DNA of 64,000 nt, from NCBI RefSeq assembly GCF_026672275.1, contig NZ_JANQCD010000006.1:102115-166114 (forward strand), read 5' to 3'. Below the pieces are notes generated by a model. That model was not told the DNA's origin and searched no databases. It saw nothing but the letters and a program-made list of their open reading frames with translations. The stretch comes from Marinifilum sp. D737. Its GTDB lineage: Bacteria; Bacteroidota; Bacteroidia; Bacteroidales; Marinifilaceae. The position numbers and the translations under genes were made by a program. This document shows, piece by piece, positions 18,394 through 25,869 of this stretch. Positions within the stretch are counted from its first letter, which is position 1. Every line of letters begins with the position of its first letter.

Positions 18394-18463
18394 GTAAATT
18401 ATGCAAGTAAATAGCATAATTTACAAACAGAATTGATTTTATCATTTTTATTTGCTATATTTG
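18394..18463 (+). promoter_or_regulatory. Promoter and operator-like dyad of the defence cargo
   Basis: A perfect 11-bp dyad, GTAAATTATGC/GCATAATTTAC (18394-18404, 18414-18424), is followed by a TTG at 18433-18435 and, 20 bp on, the -7 box TATATTTG at 18456-18463. This is a full Bacteroidota promoter 30 bp before the ATPase ATG. The dyad ends just upstream of the -33, as a regulator site would. Confidence 0.6.
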
Positions 18464-18492
18464 TAAATAAATTACACTAAAAGCATATAGAA

Positions 18493-19776
18493 ATGATACA
18501 AGAGCTAAAGATTAAGAATTTCCTTTCGTTTAAAGACGAGGTTGTATTCAGTTTTGAGGCTACTTCTGACACATTCAATGAAAAATACTATACCACTGAG
18601 GTCGCTCCTGGTGTGAGATTATTAAAACTTTGTATGGTTTATGGTGCAAACGCATCGGGTAAGAGTAATTTGATTAAATCGTTTCAATTTATTAAGAATC
18701 TAATTAAAAGAACAAATGTTGATAAAAATGAAGGCACTTCTTTTCTGCCATTTCTGCTTACGGATCAAGAGGAAGAGTCAGGATTGTTTGAATTAACATT
18801 TTATGCAAACAACACAAAATTTGTATATGCAGTAGAACTTGATTTTGACAAGATAATATCAGAAAAATTAAGTTTCTATCCAGGAACTCAGCCTGCACTT
18901 CTTTTTAACAGATCACACAATAACACAACTGATTTGTCTGAAGTTAGCTATGGGTCTAAAGTGAAAATTAATAAAGCTGTTAAGGATGAAATTATAGCAA
19001 AAACTCTGAAAAACATTTCATTCTTTGCTGGGTATAGTCAAGTTAACTATACAGAACCTGAAATTGAAAAAGCATACAATTGGCTAAAGGATCAATTTTT
19101 AAACACAATTGATCCAAATGTAAAACTCACCAAATACACAAATGGTAAAGTTTTAGGTAATGCTGATATTAAAAAATTTGCGATTAATTTTTTACAAAAA
19201 GCTCAATATAATATTACTGACATTGAAATCGAGACAGAATCTGAAGAGGTTCCTGAACCTTTAATGATGGCTCTTGAGAAATCAAATATACCTCAAAGTG
19301 AAAAAGACAAAATCATTAAAAACGGGATTCAAAAACATCATGCCGATTTTGAACATACAGTAAAGAATAATGGCAAAGAAGAAAAGCACTTTTTACCGGA
19401 AGAGCTGCAATCAGCAGGTACTCTAAGATACTATGGATTCACAGCTCCATTATATAGAGCATTTACAAACAATGCTTTTCTCGGTATAGATGAAATTGAT
19501 TCTTCACTTCATCCACATTTAACCAAGCATTTTATTCGTGAATATTTAATGGGGTGTGTAGATTATCCAAATGTTCAATTATTACTAACAACTCACAATA
19601 TGTCTTTACTAAATGAAAAAGATTTAATTAGAAAAGATGCTGTGTGGTTTACTGAAAAATTAGAAAATGGAGCTACTGACTTATACTCAATGGCCGATTT
19701 TGACATAAGAAAAGAACTATCATACTTTAAAGCCTACAATTCTGGAAAATTTGGGGCTATACCAAATATTGATTAA
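18493..19776 (+). CDS. AAA-family ATPase of an RloAB/AbiL-like defence pair
   Basis: 427 residues, SMC/OLD-like ABC ATPase. It begins with IQELKIKNFLSFKDEVVFSF, has Walker A GANASGKSNLIKS near residue 52, the signature-side segment LPEELQSAGTLRYYG, and Walker B GIDEIDSSLHP near 335. TTHN is the switch His strand. It is followed 4 bp later by a RloB-family gene; such ATPase plus RloB/Toprim pairs act as abortive-infection systems (AbiL, related in layout to PARIS). It carries its own promoter and is the first cargo gene of the island. Confidence 0.88.
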   Translation: MIQELKIKNFLSFKDEVVFSFEATSDTFNEKYYTTEVAPGVRLLKLCMVYGANASGKSNLIKSFQFIKNLIKRTNVDKNEGTSFLPFLLTDQEEESGLFELTFYANNTKFVYAVELDFDKIISEKLSFYPGTQPALLFNRSHNNTTDLSEVSYGSKVKINKAVKDEIIAKTLKNISFFAGYSQVNYTEPEIEKAYNWLKDQFLNTIDPNVKLTKYTNGKVLGNADIKKFAINFLQKAQYNITDIEIETESEEVPEPLMMALEKSNIPQSEKDKIIKNGIQKHHADFEHTVKNNGKEEKHFLPEELQSAGTLRYYGFTAPLYRAFTNNAFLGIDEIDSSLHPHLTKHFIREYLMGCVDYPNVQLLLTTHNMSLLNEKDLIRKDAVWFTEKLENGATDLYSMADFDIRKELSYFKAYNSGKFGAIPNID

Positions 19777-19780
19777 ATAA

Positions 19781-20383
19781 ATGGCTAGACAAAATATACG
19801 CAAACGAAAGTTAAGAAAAGGTATAGCGGTTTTAGGAGATGGTAGAACTGAGCAATATTATTTACAGCATTTAAAACAAATTAAAGGATATAAATATGCA
19901 ATAAAACCATCATTATTTGACTGTATAAATCTGAAACAGGCCGAAGATATTATTGATGATTTAATTGATAATGAATATGGACTTATTATTTTTTTTACAG
20001 ATTACGATACAATTATTAATCAGGGACGACAAGCAGATTTTGATGCGCTTAGAAAAAAATACAAAGGTTCAACACAGGTAATCATTTGTGAGTCTATGCC
20101 TAGTATTGAGTATTGGTTTTTACTCCACTTTGTAAAAACGACAAGGGAATTTATTAATGCAGATCAAGTGCATAGGGAATTACTAAAACACCTTGGTAGC
20201 TATAGTAAGAAAATTAAAGAATTAGGTAAACCTGAATGGGTTAAAGAACTTTGTGATAATAATAGAATGGAAAATGCAATATTAAATGCAACTGATATTC
20301 TTCAGCAAAAGTTGGAAAACGAAGGAGGTAACCACTTCCCTTTCACCAAAGCACACAAAGGAATTAACAAATTCGAAGAGTAA
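19781..20383 (+). CDS. RloB-family Toprim-like effector
   Basis: 200 residues. After a basic N-terminus (RQNIRKRKLRKG), LGDGRTEQYYLQHL supplies the Toprim Glu, IIFFTDYDT the Asp-x-Asp strand, and SMPSIEYWFLLHF is the hallmark RloB segment. In this class the ATPase holds or triggers a nuclease partner that stops the infected cell. Target (tRNA, DNA or other) cannot be told. Four bp after the ATPase, so co-transcribed. Confidence 0.87.
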   Translation: MARQNIRKRKLRKGIAVLGDGRTEQYYLQHLKQIKGYKYAIKPSLFDCINLKQAEDIIDDLIDNEYGLIIFFTDYDTIINQGRQADFDALRKKYKGSTQVIICESMPSIEYWFLLHFVKTTREFINADQVHRELLKHLGSYSKKIKELGKPEWVKELCDNNRMENAILNATDILQQKLENEGGNHFPFTKAHKGINKFEE

Positions 20384-20442
20384 TTTATTAAAAATATTAT
20401 AAAATGTAAAAAGAGAGTTTATATAAAAGAGCTTTAAAACTC

Positions 20443-20490
20443 AAAAGTGAATATCCACCGTCCCGCCAAGATACAGAGATATTCACTTTT
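20443..20490. repeat. Long hairpin before the CBASS block
   Basis: AAAAGTGAATATC (20443-20455) and GATATTCACTTTT (20478-20490) form a perfect 13-bp stem with a 22-nt loop. It lies between the RloB gene and the first DUF2188 gene and could end one unit or regulate the next. Confidence 0.55.
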
Positions 20491-20597
20491 GTTGGATGGA
20501 TATTGATTTCAAGGAAATCCACAAACCTTGCTCAGGTTTGATGTATCCGCATATTTCGTTTGCGAAAATAGAATATTTATTTAAAAATAAAGAAACT

Positions 20598-20819
20598 ATG
20601 GGCAAAAATCAACATGTAGTGCCCCATAATAATAAATGGGCAGTGAAAGGTGCTGGAAATGTTAAATGCACTAGGATTACTGAAACGCAAAGCGAGGCAA
20701 TTAAAATTGCTCGAGAAATTTCTAGTAATCAGAAATCTGAACTTATTATCCATCGTAGGAATGGCAAAATCCGAGAAAAAGATAGTCATGGTAAAGATCC
20801 TTTTCCTCCTAGAGGATAA
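20598..20819 (+). CDS. DUF2188 protein upstream of the CD-NTase gene
   Basis: 73 residues. The DUF2188 pattern is complete: QHVVPHNNKWAVKGAGN, a helix (TQSEAIKIAREIS), the strand ELIIHRRNGKIREKDSHG and the C-terminal KDPFPPRG. An earlier frame start at 20496 is rejected because homology begins at this ATG. No known molecular role. A paralog lies at 23080-23301 in the same island. 52 bp separate it from the CD-NTase gene. Confidence 0.85.
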   Translation: MGKNQHVVPHNNKWAVKGAGNVKCTRITETQSEAIKIAREISSNQKSELIIHRRNGKIREKDSHGKDPFPPRG

Positions 20820-20871
20820 ATAAGTACATAACCGAATGAGGATAATACCTCCTTCACTTTAAATCAAAAAA

Positions 20872-21963
20872 ATGGTAAAAAATTATAAAGCTCTTTTAGC
20901 AAATCAGGAACTAAGAATGAATCCTGAAAGTGTTGAACTTCAAAAAGCTATTCGCGATGAACTTCAACGTACTCCAGATAACACTATAGTACAGTATATT
21001 AAAAAATCAATGTTTGGTGTTGATGAACTCTACACCAGACGAACAATTGAAGCAGGAAACAAAGTAAAAAATCAATTAAACTCCAAAATCTCAGATATAA
21101 GTTTTGATTTCCAAGGATCTGTCATGACCAATACTCATATTAGGGGCTACAGTGACATTGACCTTCTAACAATTACAGAGAAGTTTTATACTTTTGACAG
21201 GTCTGGCATATCAAATGCTGTGAACCAACCCAATGCATATTTTAAATATACTCAAGATCAAATTAATACCCTTACTAATGCATTAAGGGGAGGTGGCTAC
21301 ACAAATGGTTTAATCGATTTACGAAGTTTAAGAATTGACTGTGAAAATACTCTTTTGAATGTTTATAACAATGTTAATATTTCTAGACCAAAATCTATTG
21401 AGATTGAATTAACTAGTCCGAAAAGGAAAGTTGACGTAGTAATAGCATGTTGGTACCAGGATACCAATTATTACCTAAATGAAGATAAGATTAATAAGGC
21501 TATTCAAGTATTTTGTAAAGGTGAAACGGCAATCTATGATAAAAAGCTTAATGCCGACTATCCTTTCAAGAGAATTAAACTATTAAATGATAAGGATCTA
21601 CAAGTTAATGGTAGATTAAAAAGAATGATTAGACTTCTGAAAACTCTAAAATATGACTCTGATCAAGAAATTAAGCTATCAAGTTTCGATATCAATGCGA
21701 TAATTTATGACATTGATACATGGAAATATAACAGCAAAAGCTATTTAGAATTAATCCCTGTTATATATGATCAGTTAAGAATACTTTCTAATAATTTTTC
21801 GATAAGATATAACTTAAAATCCCTTGATGGAAAAGAGTATATTTTTCGTAAAGAAGATCAGACTACTGAAGACACAGAAAAAACTAATTCCCTACGTACA
21901 ATGCTTGAAGAAATAGAGTATTTACTAATCGAAATGCAAAAATCTCTACGTTTAATCGCTTAA
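20872..21963 (+). CDS. CD-NTase (CdnE-like) of a STING CBASS system
   Basis: 363 residues, cGAS/DncV-like nucleotidyltransferase. The active site is legible: Gly82-Ser83 in FQGSVMTNTHIRGYSDID, Asp95 and Asp97, and the third Asp at 188 in KRKVDVVIACW. The helical C-terminal half (LKRMIRLLKTLKYDSD) matches the nucleotide-binding core. CD-NTases paired with bacterial STING are known to make 3',3'-cyclic di-GMP, so that product is inferred. The enzyme would be activated by phage infection. The STING effector gene begins 10 bp after its stop. Confidence 0.9.
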   Translation: MVKNYKALLANQELRMNPESVELQKAIRDELQRTPDNTIVQYIKKSMFGVDELYTRRTIEAGNKVKNQLNSKISDISFDFQGSVMTNTHIRGYSDIDLLTITEKFYTFDRSGISNAVNQPNAYFKYTQDQINTLTNALRGGGYTNGLIDLRSLRIDCENTLLNVYNNVNISRPKSIEIELTSPKRKVDVVIACWYQDTNYYLNEDKINKAIQVFCKGETAIYDKKLNADYPFKRIKLLNDKDLQVNGRLKRMIRLLKTLKYDSDQEIKLSSFDINAIIYDIDTWKYNSKSYLELIPVIYDQLRILSNNFSIRYNLKSLDGKEYIFRKEDQTTEDTEKTNSLRTMLEEIEYLLIEMQKSLRLIA

Positions 21964-21973
21964 TTTACTTAAC

Positions 21974-22645
21974 ATGAAATTCATTAAATATGTAGGATAT
22001 TTTCTTCAGGCAGTTTTATATATATCCACAATAGCATTAGCACTCATTTGGTTTCTAAAGCTTGAGACATCCGTTGATGTAGAGGCTGGAACATTTATTT
22101 TATTAGGGATAATTTCTCCATCCATTAGCTATGTAATCAATAAATACTCAAATAAAATTGAGGCTGAAAAATTTTCAACCGCTAATGCTTTGGCTTATGG
22201 ATACATAGAAAATTTTATAGAACCAGTTTTAACTCAACTCCTTAAAAAAGGAAATAATCCTACTTTGTATATTTATATTCCTGAGAAACTGTCCGATTTA
22301 TATCCAAAAAATATAGATCGACTCAAGGCAAAGCTTACAAAAAACAATATTTCCATTAATACAAAATCGATAAAGCTTAATGAAGGGCGAGCCAATAGAG
22401 ATATAATGACTGTATCTGGGCTTAGTGATGATGTTTATTTTGACATACCTAATACACTATTAACACTTAATCCCATTATAGATTTTCGAATAAACTCTCC
22501 AAAAAATGAACTTTGTGAGAAAGAAAAAGATGAATTGGGTTCACAATACATTAATGCATTTAAAGAAACAATTATGAAATTAATCAAAGCAAAAACATTG
22601 GAAGATAATGCTAAGTTAATAGACAAAAATATGCACTTTGATTAA
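21974..22645 (+). CDS. Two-TM bacterial STING effector
   Basis: 223 residues. Two TM helices (about 7-28 and 38-56), then a STING-type cyclic-dinucleotide domain (about 65-215). The N-terminal helix STANALAYGYIENFIEPVL corresponds to the dimer helix of STING, LYIYIPEKL to the core strand (human LYILLPLD), EGRANRDIM to the lid with its ligand-contacting Arg, and DDVYFDIPNTLL to the following strand and helix. TM-STING effectors assemble on ligand and damage the membrane, killing the infected cell. The identification is by eye, from motif order and the CD-NTase next door. Confidence 0.82.
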   Translation: MKFIKYVGYFLQAVLYISTIALALIWFLKLETSVDVEAGTFILLGIISPSISYVINKYSNKIEAEKFSTANALAYGYIENFIEPVLTQLLKKGNNPTLYIYIPEKLSDLYPKNIDRLKAKLTKNNISINTKSIKLNEGRANRDIMTVSGLSDDVYFDIPNTLLTLNPIIDFRINSPKNELCEKEKDELGSQYINAFKETIMKLIKAKTLEDNAKLIDKNMHFD

Positions 22646-22866
22646 TTGGCATAGACTTATTTAATATTACCTGACATACTGACAAAGGATTCTGACATTT
22701 TTATTCTATAATATTTATAGGTATATCAATAAACTGAAGGACAAATTGTCAGTTAATTTGTAAACAGTTCTACCTTGATAGGTATTAATACTTTTTTAAT
22801 GAAGAATGGCACAAGGTTTGATCTGTTAAAAAATGTTAAATTCCCATGTGCTGAGGAAAAAAAATA

Positions 22867-22956
22867 GGCCGCAGGGTATACGGCCAATATGAACGTAATG
22901 TTGACGCATTACATTCCGCAGGGCTCCTCCCCCTGTGTCAATTGTGTGAGAATTGA
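22867..22956. ncRNA. Run of four short hairpins (candidate structured RNA)
   Basis: Within 90 nt: GGCCG/CGGCC, GTAATG/CATTAC, CAGGG/CCCTG and TCAATT/AATTGA, each with a 6-9 nt loop. This segment is GC-richer than its AT-rich surroundings. It sits in the 434-bp gap between the STING gene and the second DUF2188 gene. Strand not determined. Confidence 0.4.
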
Positions 22957-23079
22957 ACTGTGTGGCTCAAAAGTAAATCTTTTTTTGTTTTGAACAAATA
23001 TAAGTTATTCTACTTGCCATTTCTACCCGGAGTTGTTCTACTCTGTTCTTTAAGAACATTAAAATCAAACTTAAATACT

Positions 23080-23301
23080 ATGAAACGAAATGTTCATGTA
23101 ACGCCCAAAAATGGAAAATGGGCAGTAAAAAGTGCGGGTAGTTCTAAACCAGCAAAAGTTACTATTACGCAAAAAGAAGCCATTAATATTGGAAAAAATA
23201 TGGCAAAAAACAGAGAATCTGAATTGCTGGTGCATGGTCGAAATGGGAGAATTCGCCAGAAGAATAGTTATGGTAAGGATCCTTTTCCTCCCGAAGGATA
23301 A
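23080..23301 (+). CDS. Second DUF2188 protein
   Basis: 73 residues, paralogous to 20598-20819: NVHVTPKNGKWAVKSAGSS, the helix TQKEAINIGKNMA, ELLVHGRNGRIRQKNSYG and the same KDPFPPEG end. The frame start at 22960 is rejected; homology starts at this ATG. It precedes the unknown 223-residue gene by 15 bp, just as the first copy precedes the CD-NTase gene. Confidence 0.83.
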   Translation: MKRNVHVTPKNGKWAVKSAGSSKPAKVTITQKEAINIGKNMAKNRESELLVHGRNGRIRQKNSYGKDPFPPEG

Positions 23302-23316
23302 AAAAGAATAATTTTT

Positions 23317-23988
23317 ATGGATAAAAACTCAATATCAATAAACCATCTGGGTGAATATTATACTGCACCCAATGGGCGTAAGCGAACAATAGAGAAAATA
23401 GCAAAACAGAAGTATCAAGGCAATCATCCTTTTTGGTATACATTATCAAAAAATAGGATTAAGAAAGCTTTAAAACTCAATCTAGACACTTCATTTATAA
23501 GTAAAAGTATCGAGGAAGTTTTAAAAAAGAAAGCCCCTAAAGAGTGGCATAGAAAAAACAATCTTGGTAATATCGAAATCCTACAACGATTTCTTAAAAT
23601 GAGATTTTATAAAAATCTTAAAGAGATGGGATATACTGTTGTTTCAACAGATAAAAAATCCATCGAAATAAATGGATTATCAGTTGATATTAAACCTGAC
23701 ATAGTCTTTTTTACAGAAGAAAATGGTAGAAAGTATTTTGGAGCAATAGTCTTAAGATACAATAAGAGCCGTGCTTTTAAACAAATTAATGGTCAACTAG
23801 TCGCCGAAGGAATCAAACTTTTCCTTGAAAAAGAGATTGTTGAAGATGATGATTTGATTTTACCAGATTTCTGTCTTTCTGTTGATATTTTTTCTGAAAC
23901 AGTAGTGTCAGCTGCTAAAACCACTAGCGCACACCGAAAAATCGTTTACGATTTATGTAAGGATATTAGGGACAAATTAGCATCCTAA
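23317..23988 (+). CDS. Unknown island cargo protein, possibly nuclease-fold
   Basis: 223 residues, no signal or TM. The N-terminal half is basic and helical (KKALKLNLDTSFISKSIEEV, KRKT-type patches). The C-terminal half has alternating strands: GLSVDIKPDIVFF, then YFGAIVLRYNKSRAF, then a helix and a conserved-looking LPDFCLSVDIF. The Asp followed by a strand recalls PD-(D/E)xK nucleases, but the expected Glu-x-Lys is replaced by Leu-Arg-Tyr-Asn-Lys, so no function is claimed. It lies with a DUF2188 gene at the defence end of the island and may be a second defence unit. Confidence 0.65.
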   Translation: MDKNSISINHLGEYYTAPNGRKRTIEKIAKQKYQGNHPFWYTLSKNRIKKALKLNLDTSFISKSIEEVLKKKAPKEWHRKNNLGNIEILQRFLKMRFYKNLKEMGYTVVSTDKKSIEINGLSVDIKPDIVFFTEENGRKYFGAIVLRYNKSRAFKQINGQLVAEGIKLFLEKEIVEDDDLILPDFCLSVDIFSETVVSAAKTTSAHRKIVYDLCKDIRDKLAS

Positions 23989-24004
23989 TCCAAGTTATTG
24001 ATTG

Positions 24005-24034
24005 AAGCTATTCATTTATTTGAATAGCTTTTTT
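24005..24034 (+). terminator. Terminator at the right end of the island cargo
   Basis: AAGCTATTCA (24005-24014) pairs with TGAATAGCTT (24021-24030), followed by TTTTT; 17 bp after the last cargo stop. Confidence 0.85.
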
Positions 24035-24045
24035 CATGCACTAAC

Positions 24046-24090
24046 TTGGAATACATATTTGGCGAAATAACCGGAGATATCACCACAGAT
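24046..24090 (+). pseudogene. mnmE 3'-end remnant
   Basis: One open frame reads LEYIFGEITGDITTD, matching the LHFLGEITGDISTDEV segment of MnmE, then diverges into unrelated sequence. Codon choice differs from the intact gene, so it comes from another mnmE allele, probably carried by an earlier integration. Confidence 0.75.
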
Positions 24091-24197
24091 ATAAAATTTC
24101 ATTTTCCAGAACAAAAAGTGAAGTAGTTTTTTGAATTTTTTGTCCCTTATTTGCACCTCAATCTTTCTAACTTATTGATTTAATGAATTATTTTACT

Positions 24198-24215
24198 TTC
24201 TGTATCGGAATGTAA
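24198..24215 (+). other. Right attachment site of the mnmE island (attR-like)
   Basis: TTCTGTATCGGAATGTAA, encoding Phe-Cys-Ile-Gly-Met-stop: the extreme 3' end of an mnmE gene displaced from its body. It nearly matches the attachment core of SGI1-type islands. Confidence 0.65.
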
Positions 24216-24268
24216 AACGGGAAATTCTCCTACTTAAAAAGATTAAAAGTCATTAGTAAAACATGGTC

Positions 24269-24294
24269 AACCCCTTAATACTAAGGGGTTTTTT
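24269..24294 (+). terminator. Probable original mnmE terminator
   Basis: AACCCCTTA/TAAGGGGTT hairpin with TTTTTT after it, 54 bp past the attR-like site: the expected position of the native mnmE terminator before island insertion. Confidence 0.7.
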
Positions 24295-24300
24295 GTTTAC

Positions 24301-24372
24301 TTAAAAAAACATCCTTAACTCCTTCTTTTTGTCTCCAATTGCCATATCTGCTGGTGTATTTTGAATTTGATT
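24301..24372 (-). pseudogene. Possible C-terminal fragment of an ankyrin-type protein
   Basis: On the minus strand a short frame reads NTPADMAIGDKKKELRMFF then stop, the style of a last ankyrin repeat. It has no start and no upstream body. Confidence 0.3.
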
Positions 24373-24393
24373 TGCCATTCATATTGGTAACAG

Positions 24394-25869
24394 TTAATCA
24401 TGAAAAATACCAATAGGCCTAGGCAAGGGATGAACTGTTATTTTGGTACTTGCAGAAATTTGAAGTACCGGATCTCCTTCGCTACCTCCATACTCAACAA
24501 TATATCCTTTGGGCTGATAAGTACCACTATTTGCTCCTGTAATTGACAAATCATTCCAGGATCCACTAATTCCTATTGAAGGATCAGTAATATGAGCGTA
24601 ATCTTCATTTCCTACCTGGTTAGGTTCCCCTTGATTCCAAAAGGCCCAATTGGGAGAGCTTCCTTCAGCTGTTCCATTCCAGAAAACAGTACCTGCTTCA
24701 GGACCGGTTACCCATCTCCACTCTCCTTCTACAGCTTCATCACTTGCTCCAATCCATCCTGCTCCAGAGATTTGTGATCCTGCCAAGTCCGTTTCTTCTT
24801 TCGAGGTTAAAGTTGCCAGATAACCTTTTAAACCATAATATCTTCTTAAGGAGGCCGCATCTCTTGCATCATCCCATCGTACCCCTACACTGGGAACAAA
24901 TTCATAAAAATGGCCTGTTTGACTAAGAAAATTTGCCTGAAGTAAAGTGATTGTAAATACCCTCTCCCCAAAAGTAGGAAGATCCTTAATATTAGAATAC
25001 ACAATGCTCAATATGGCCGCCTCAAATTCTGCAAAAGTAGCAGGTCCCGTTAAGACAAGCATCCCTTTTACTGAATCCCAATGACTTGTAATGGAAGAAT
25101 GAGCACCAGTTAAACTTAAAACATCTTCCCCTCTTATATAACCTGTTGAAATCTGAACTGACATTTCACTTAAACTTGTATCAACAACATCAGGATCTGT
25201 TATTGATATGGTTTCAACAACTGGCATACTGGAAGAACCCTCACAAAAATTGTGATCACCAGCTGCAGATATTACAGGAGGTGAGTTAGAAGGTGCTATT
25301 GTATAGGAATTTTCAACATCATCTGCATATACAGAAGCACGCCGTCGCCAATCCTTCCCAATCCCCTTATTTATAGGTCGGATGGTAGTCTCAGAAGACA
25401 GGTATTCAGAAATATCATAAGTTTTTGTTGTATATTGATTTCTTCCTATTCTTTCCGAATCATGGAAATCAATACCATTGGAAGGAACCTGGATTGATAT
25501 ACTTTTCCCTCCATGAGTAAGACCTCCGGTATTAATATGAAATGTTAAAGTTGTAGAATATGTAGCAGAAAGATCAACATATCTTTTTAAATATTGATAA
25601 TTAGAAGATAAGCTCCGAAAACGTAAATCACCGTCTACAACTTGAGTACTGCTCTTGAATGGTGAAGATTTGTTATAAAGATCCTCCCCTATCCACGGTG
25701 TATCCCAGTTTTTTGTACCATTATTATTAGAATAACTTATAATCTCAAATTCATCACGTACAGTTTCCTGTCCAAAAACAGAGCTAGCTTGAAACTCAAT
25801 AATCAAGAGAACAATTAACACTAGGGTAGCAATCTGGGATTTGAATAGATCATTTAAACACATATACAT
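24394..25869 (-). CDS. Secreted C-type-lectin-domain protein
   Basis: 491 residues. Signal peptide (TLVLIVLLIIEF to VFGQ), a jelly-roll-like N-terminal region, a domain around residues 195-305 with IYSN/FTI motifs, then a C-type lectin fold from about 310 with the Ca2+/sugar motif Glu-Pro-Asn in NQGEPNQVGNED and the WNDL strand. The protein stops abruptly at PRPIGIFHD after a beta-sandwich start (LQISASTKITVHPLP). Such Bacteroidota proteins usually continue with more adhesin repeats and a sorting domain, so this looks truncated. Flanked by the island end and an eroded region. Confidence 0.7.
   Translation of the reverse strand: MYMCLNDLFKSQIATLVLIVLLIIEFQASSVFGQETVRDEFEIISYSNNNGTKNWDTPWIGEDLYNKSSPFKSSTQVVDGDLRFRSLSSNYQYLKRYVDLSATYSTTLTFHINTGGLTHGGKSISIQVPSNGIDFHDSERIGRNQYTTKTYDISEYLSSETTIRPINKGIGKDWRRRASVYADDVENSYTIAPSNSPPVISAAGDHNFCEGSSSMPVVETISITDPDVVDTSLSEMSVQISTGYIRGEDVLSLTGAHSSITSHWDSVKGMLVLTGPATFAEFEAAILSIVYSNIKDLPTFGERVFTITLLQANFLSQTGHFYEFVPSVGVRWDDARDAASLRRYYGLKGYLATLTSKEETDLAGSQISGAGWIGASDEAVEGEWRWVTGPEAGTVFWNGTAEGSSPNWAFWNQGEPNQVGNEDYAHITDPSIGISGSWNDLSITGANSGTYQPKGYIVEYGGSEGDPVLQISASTKITVHPLPRPIGIFHD

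Noticed and set aside
20496..20597. N-terminal extension of the first DUF2188 protein
   Set aside because: The extra residues have no match in the paralog; the family starts at the ATG 20598.
22867..22956. Retron msr-msd
   Set aside because: No reverse transcriptase within the island.
23317..23988. Restriction endonuclease call
   Set aside because: The PD-(D/E)xK core lacks Glu-x-Lys and no methylase is nearby.
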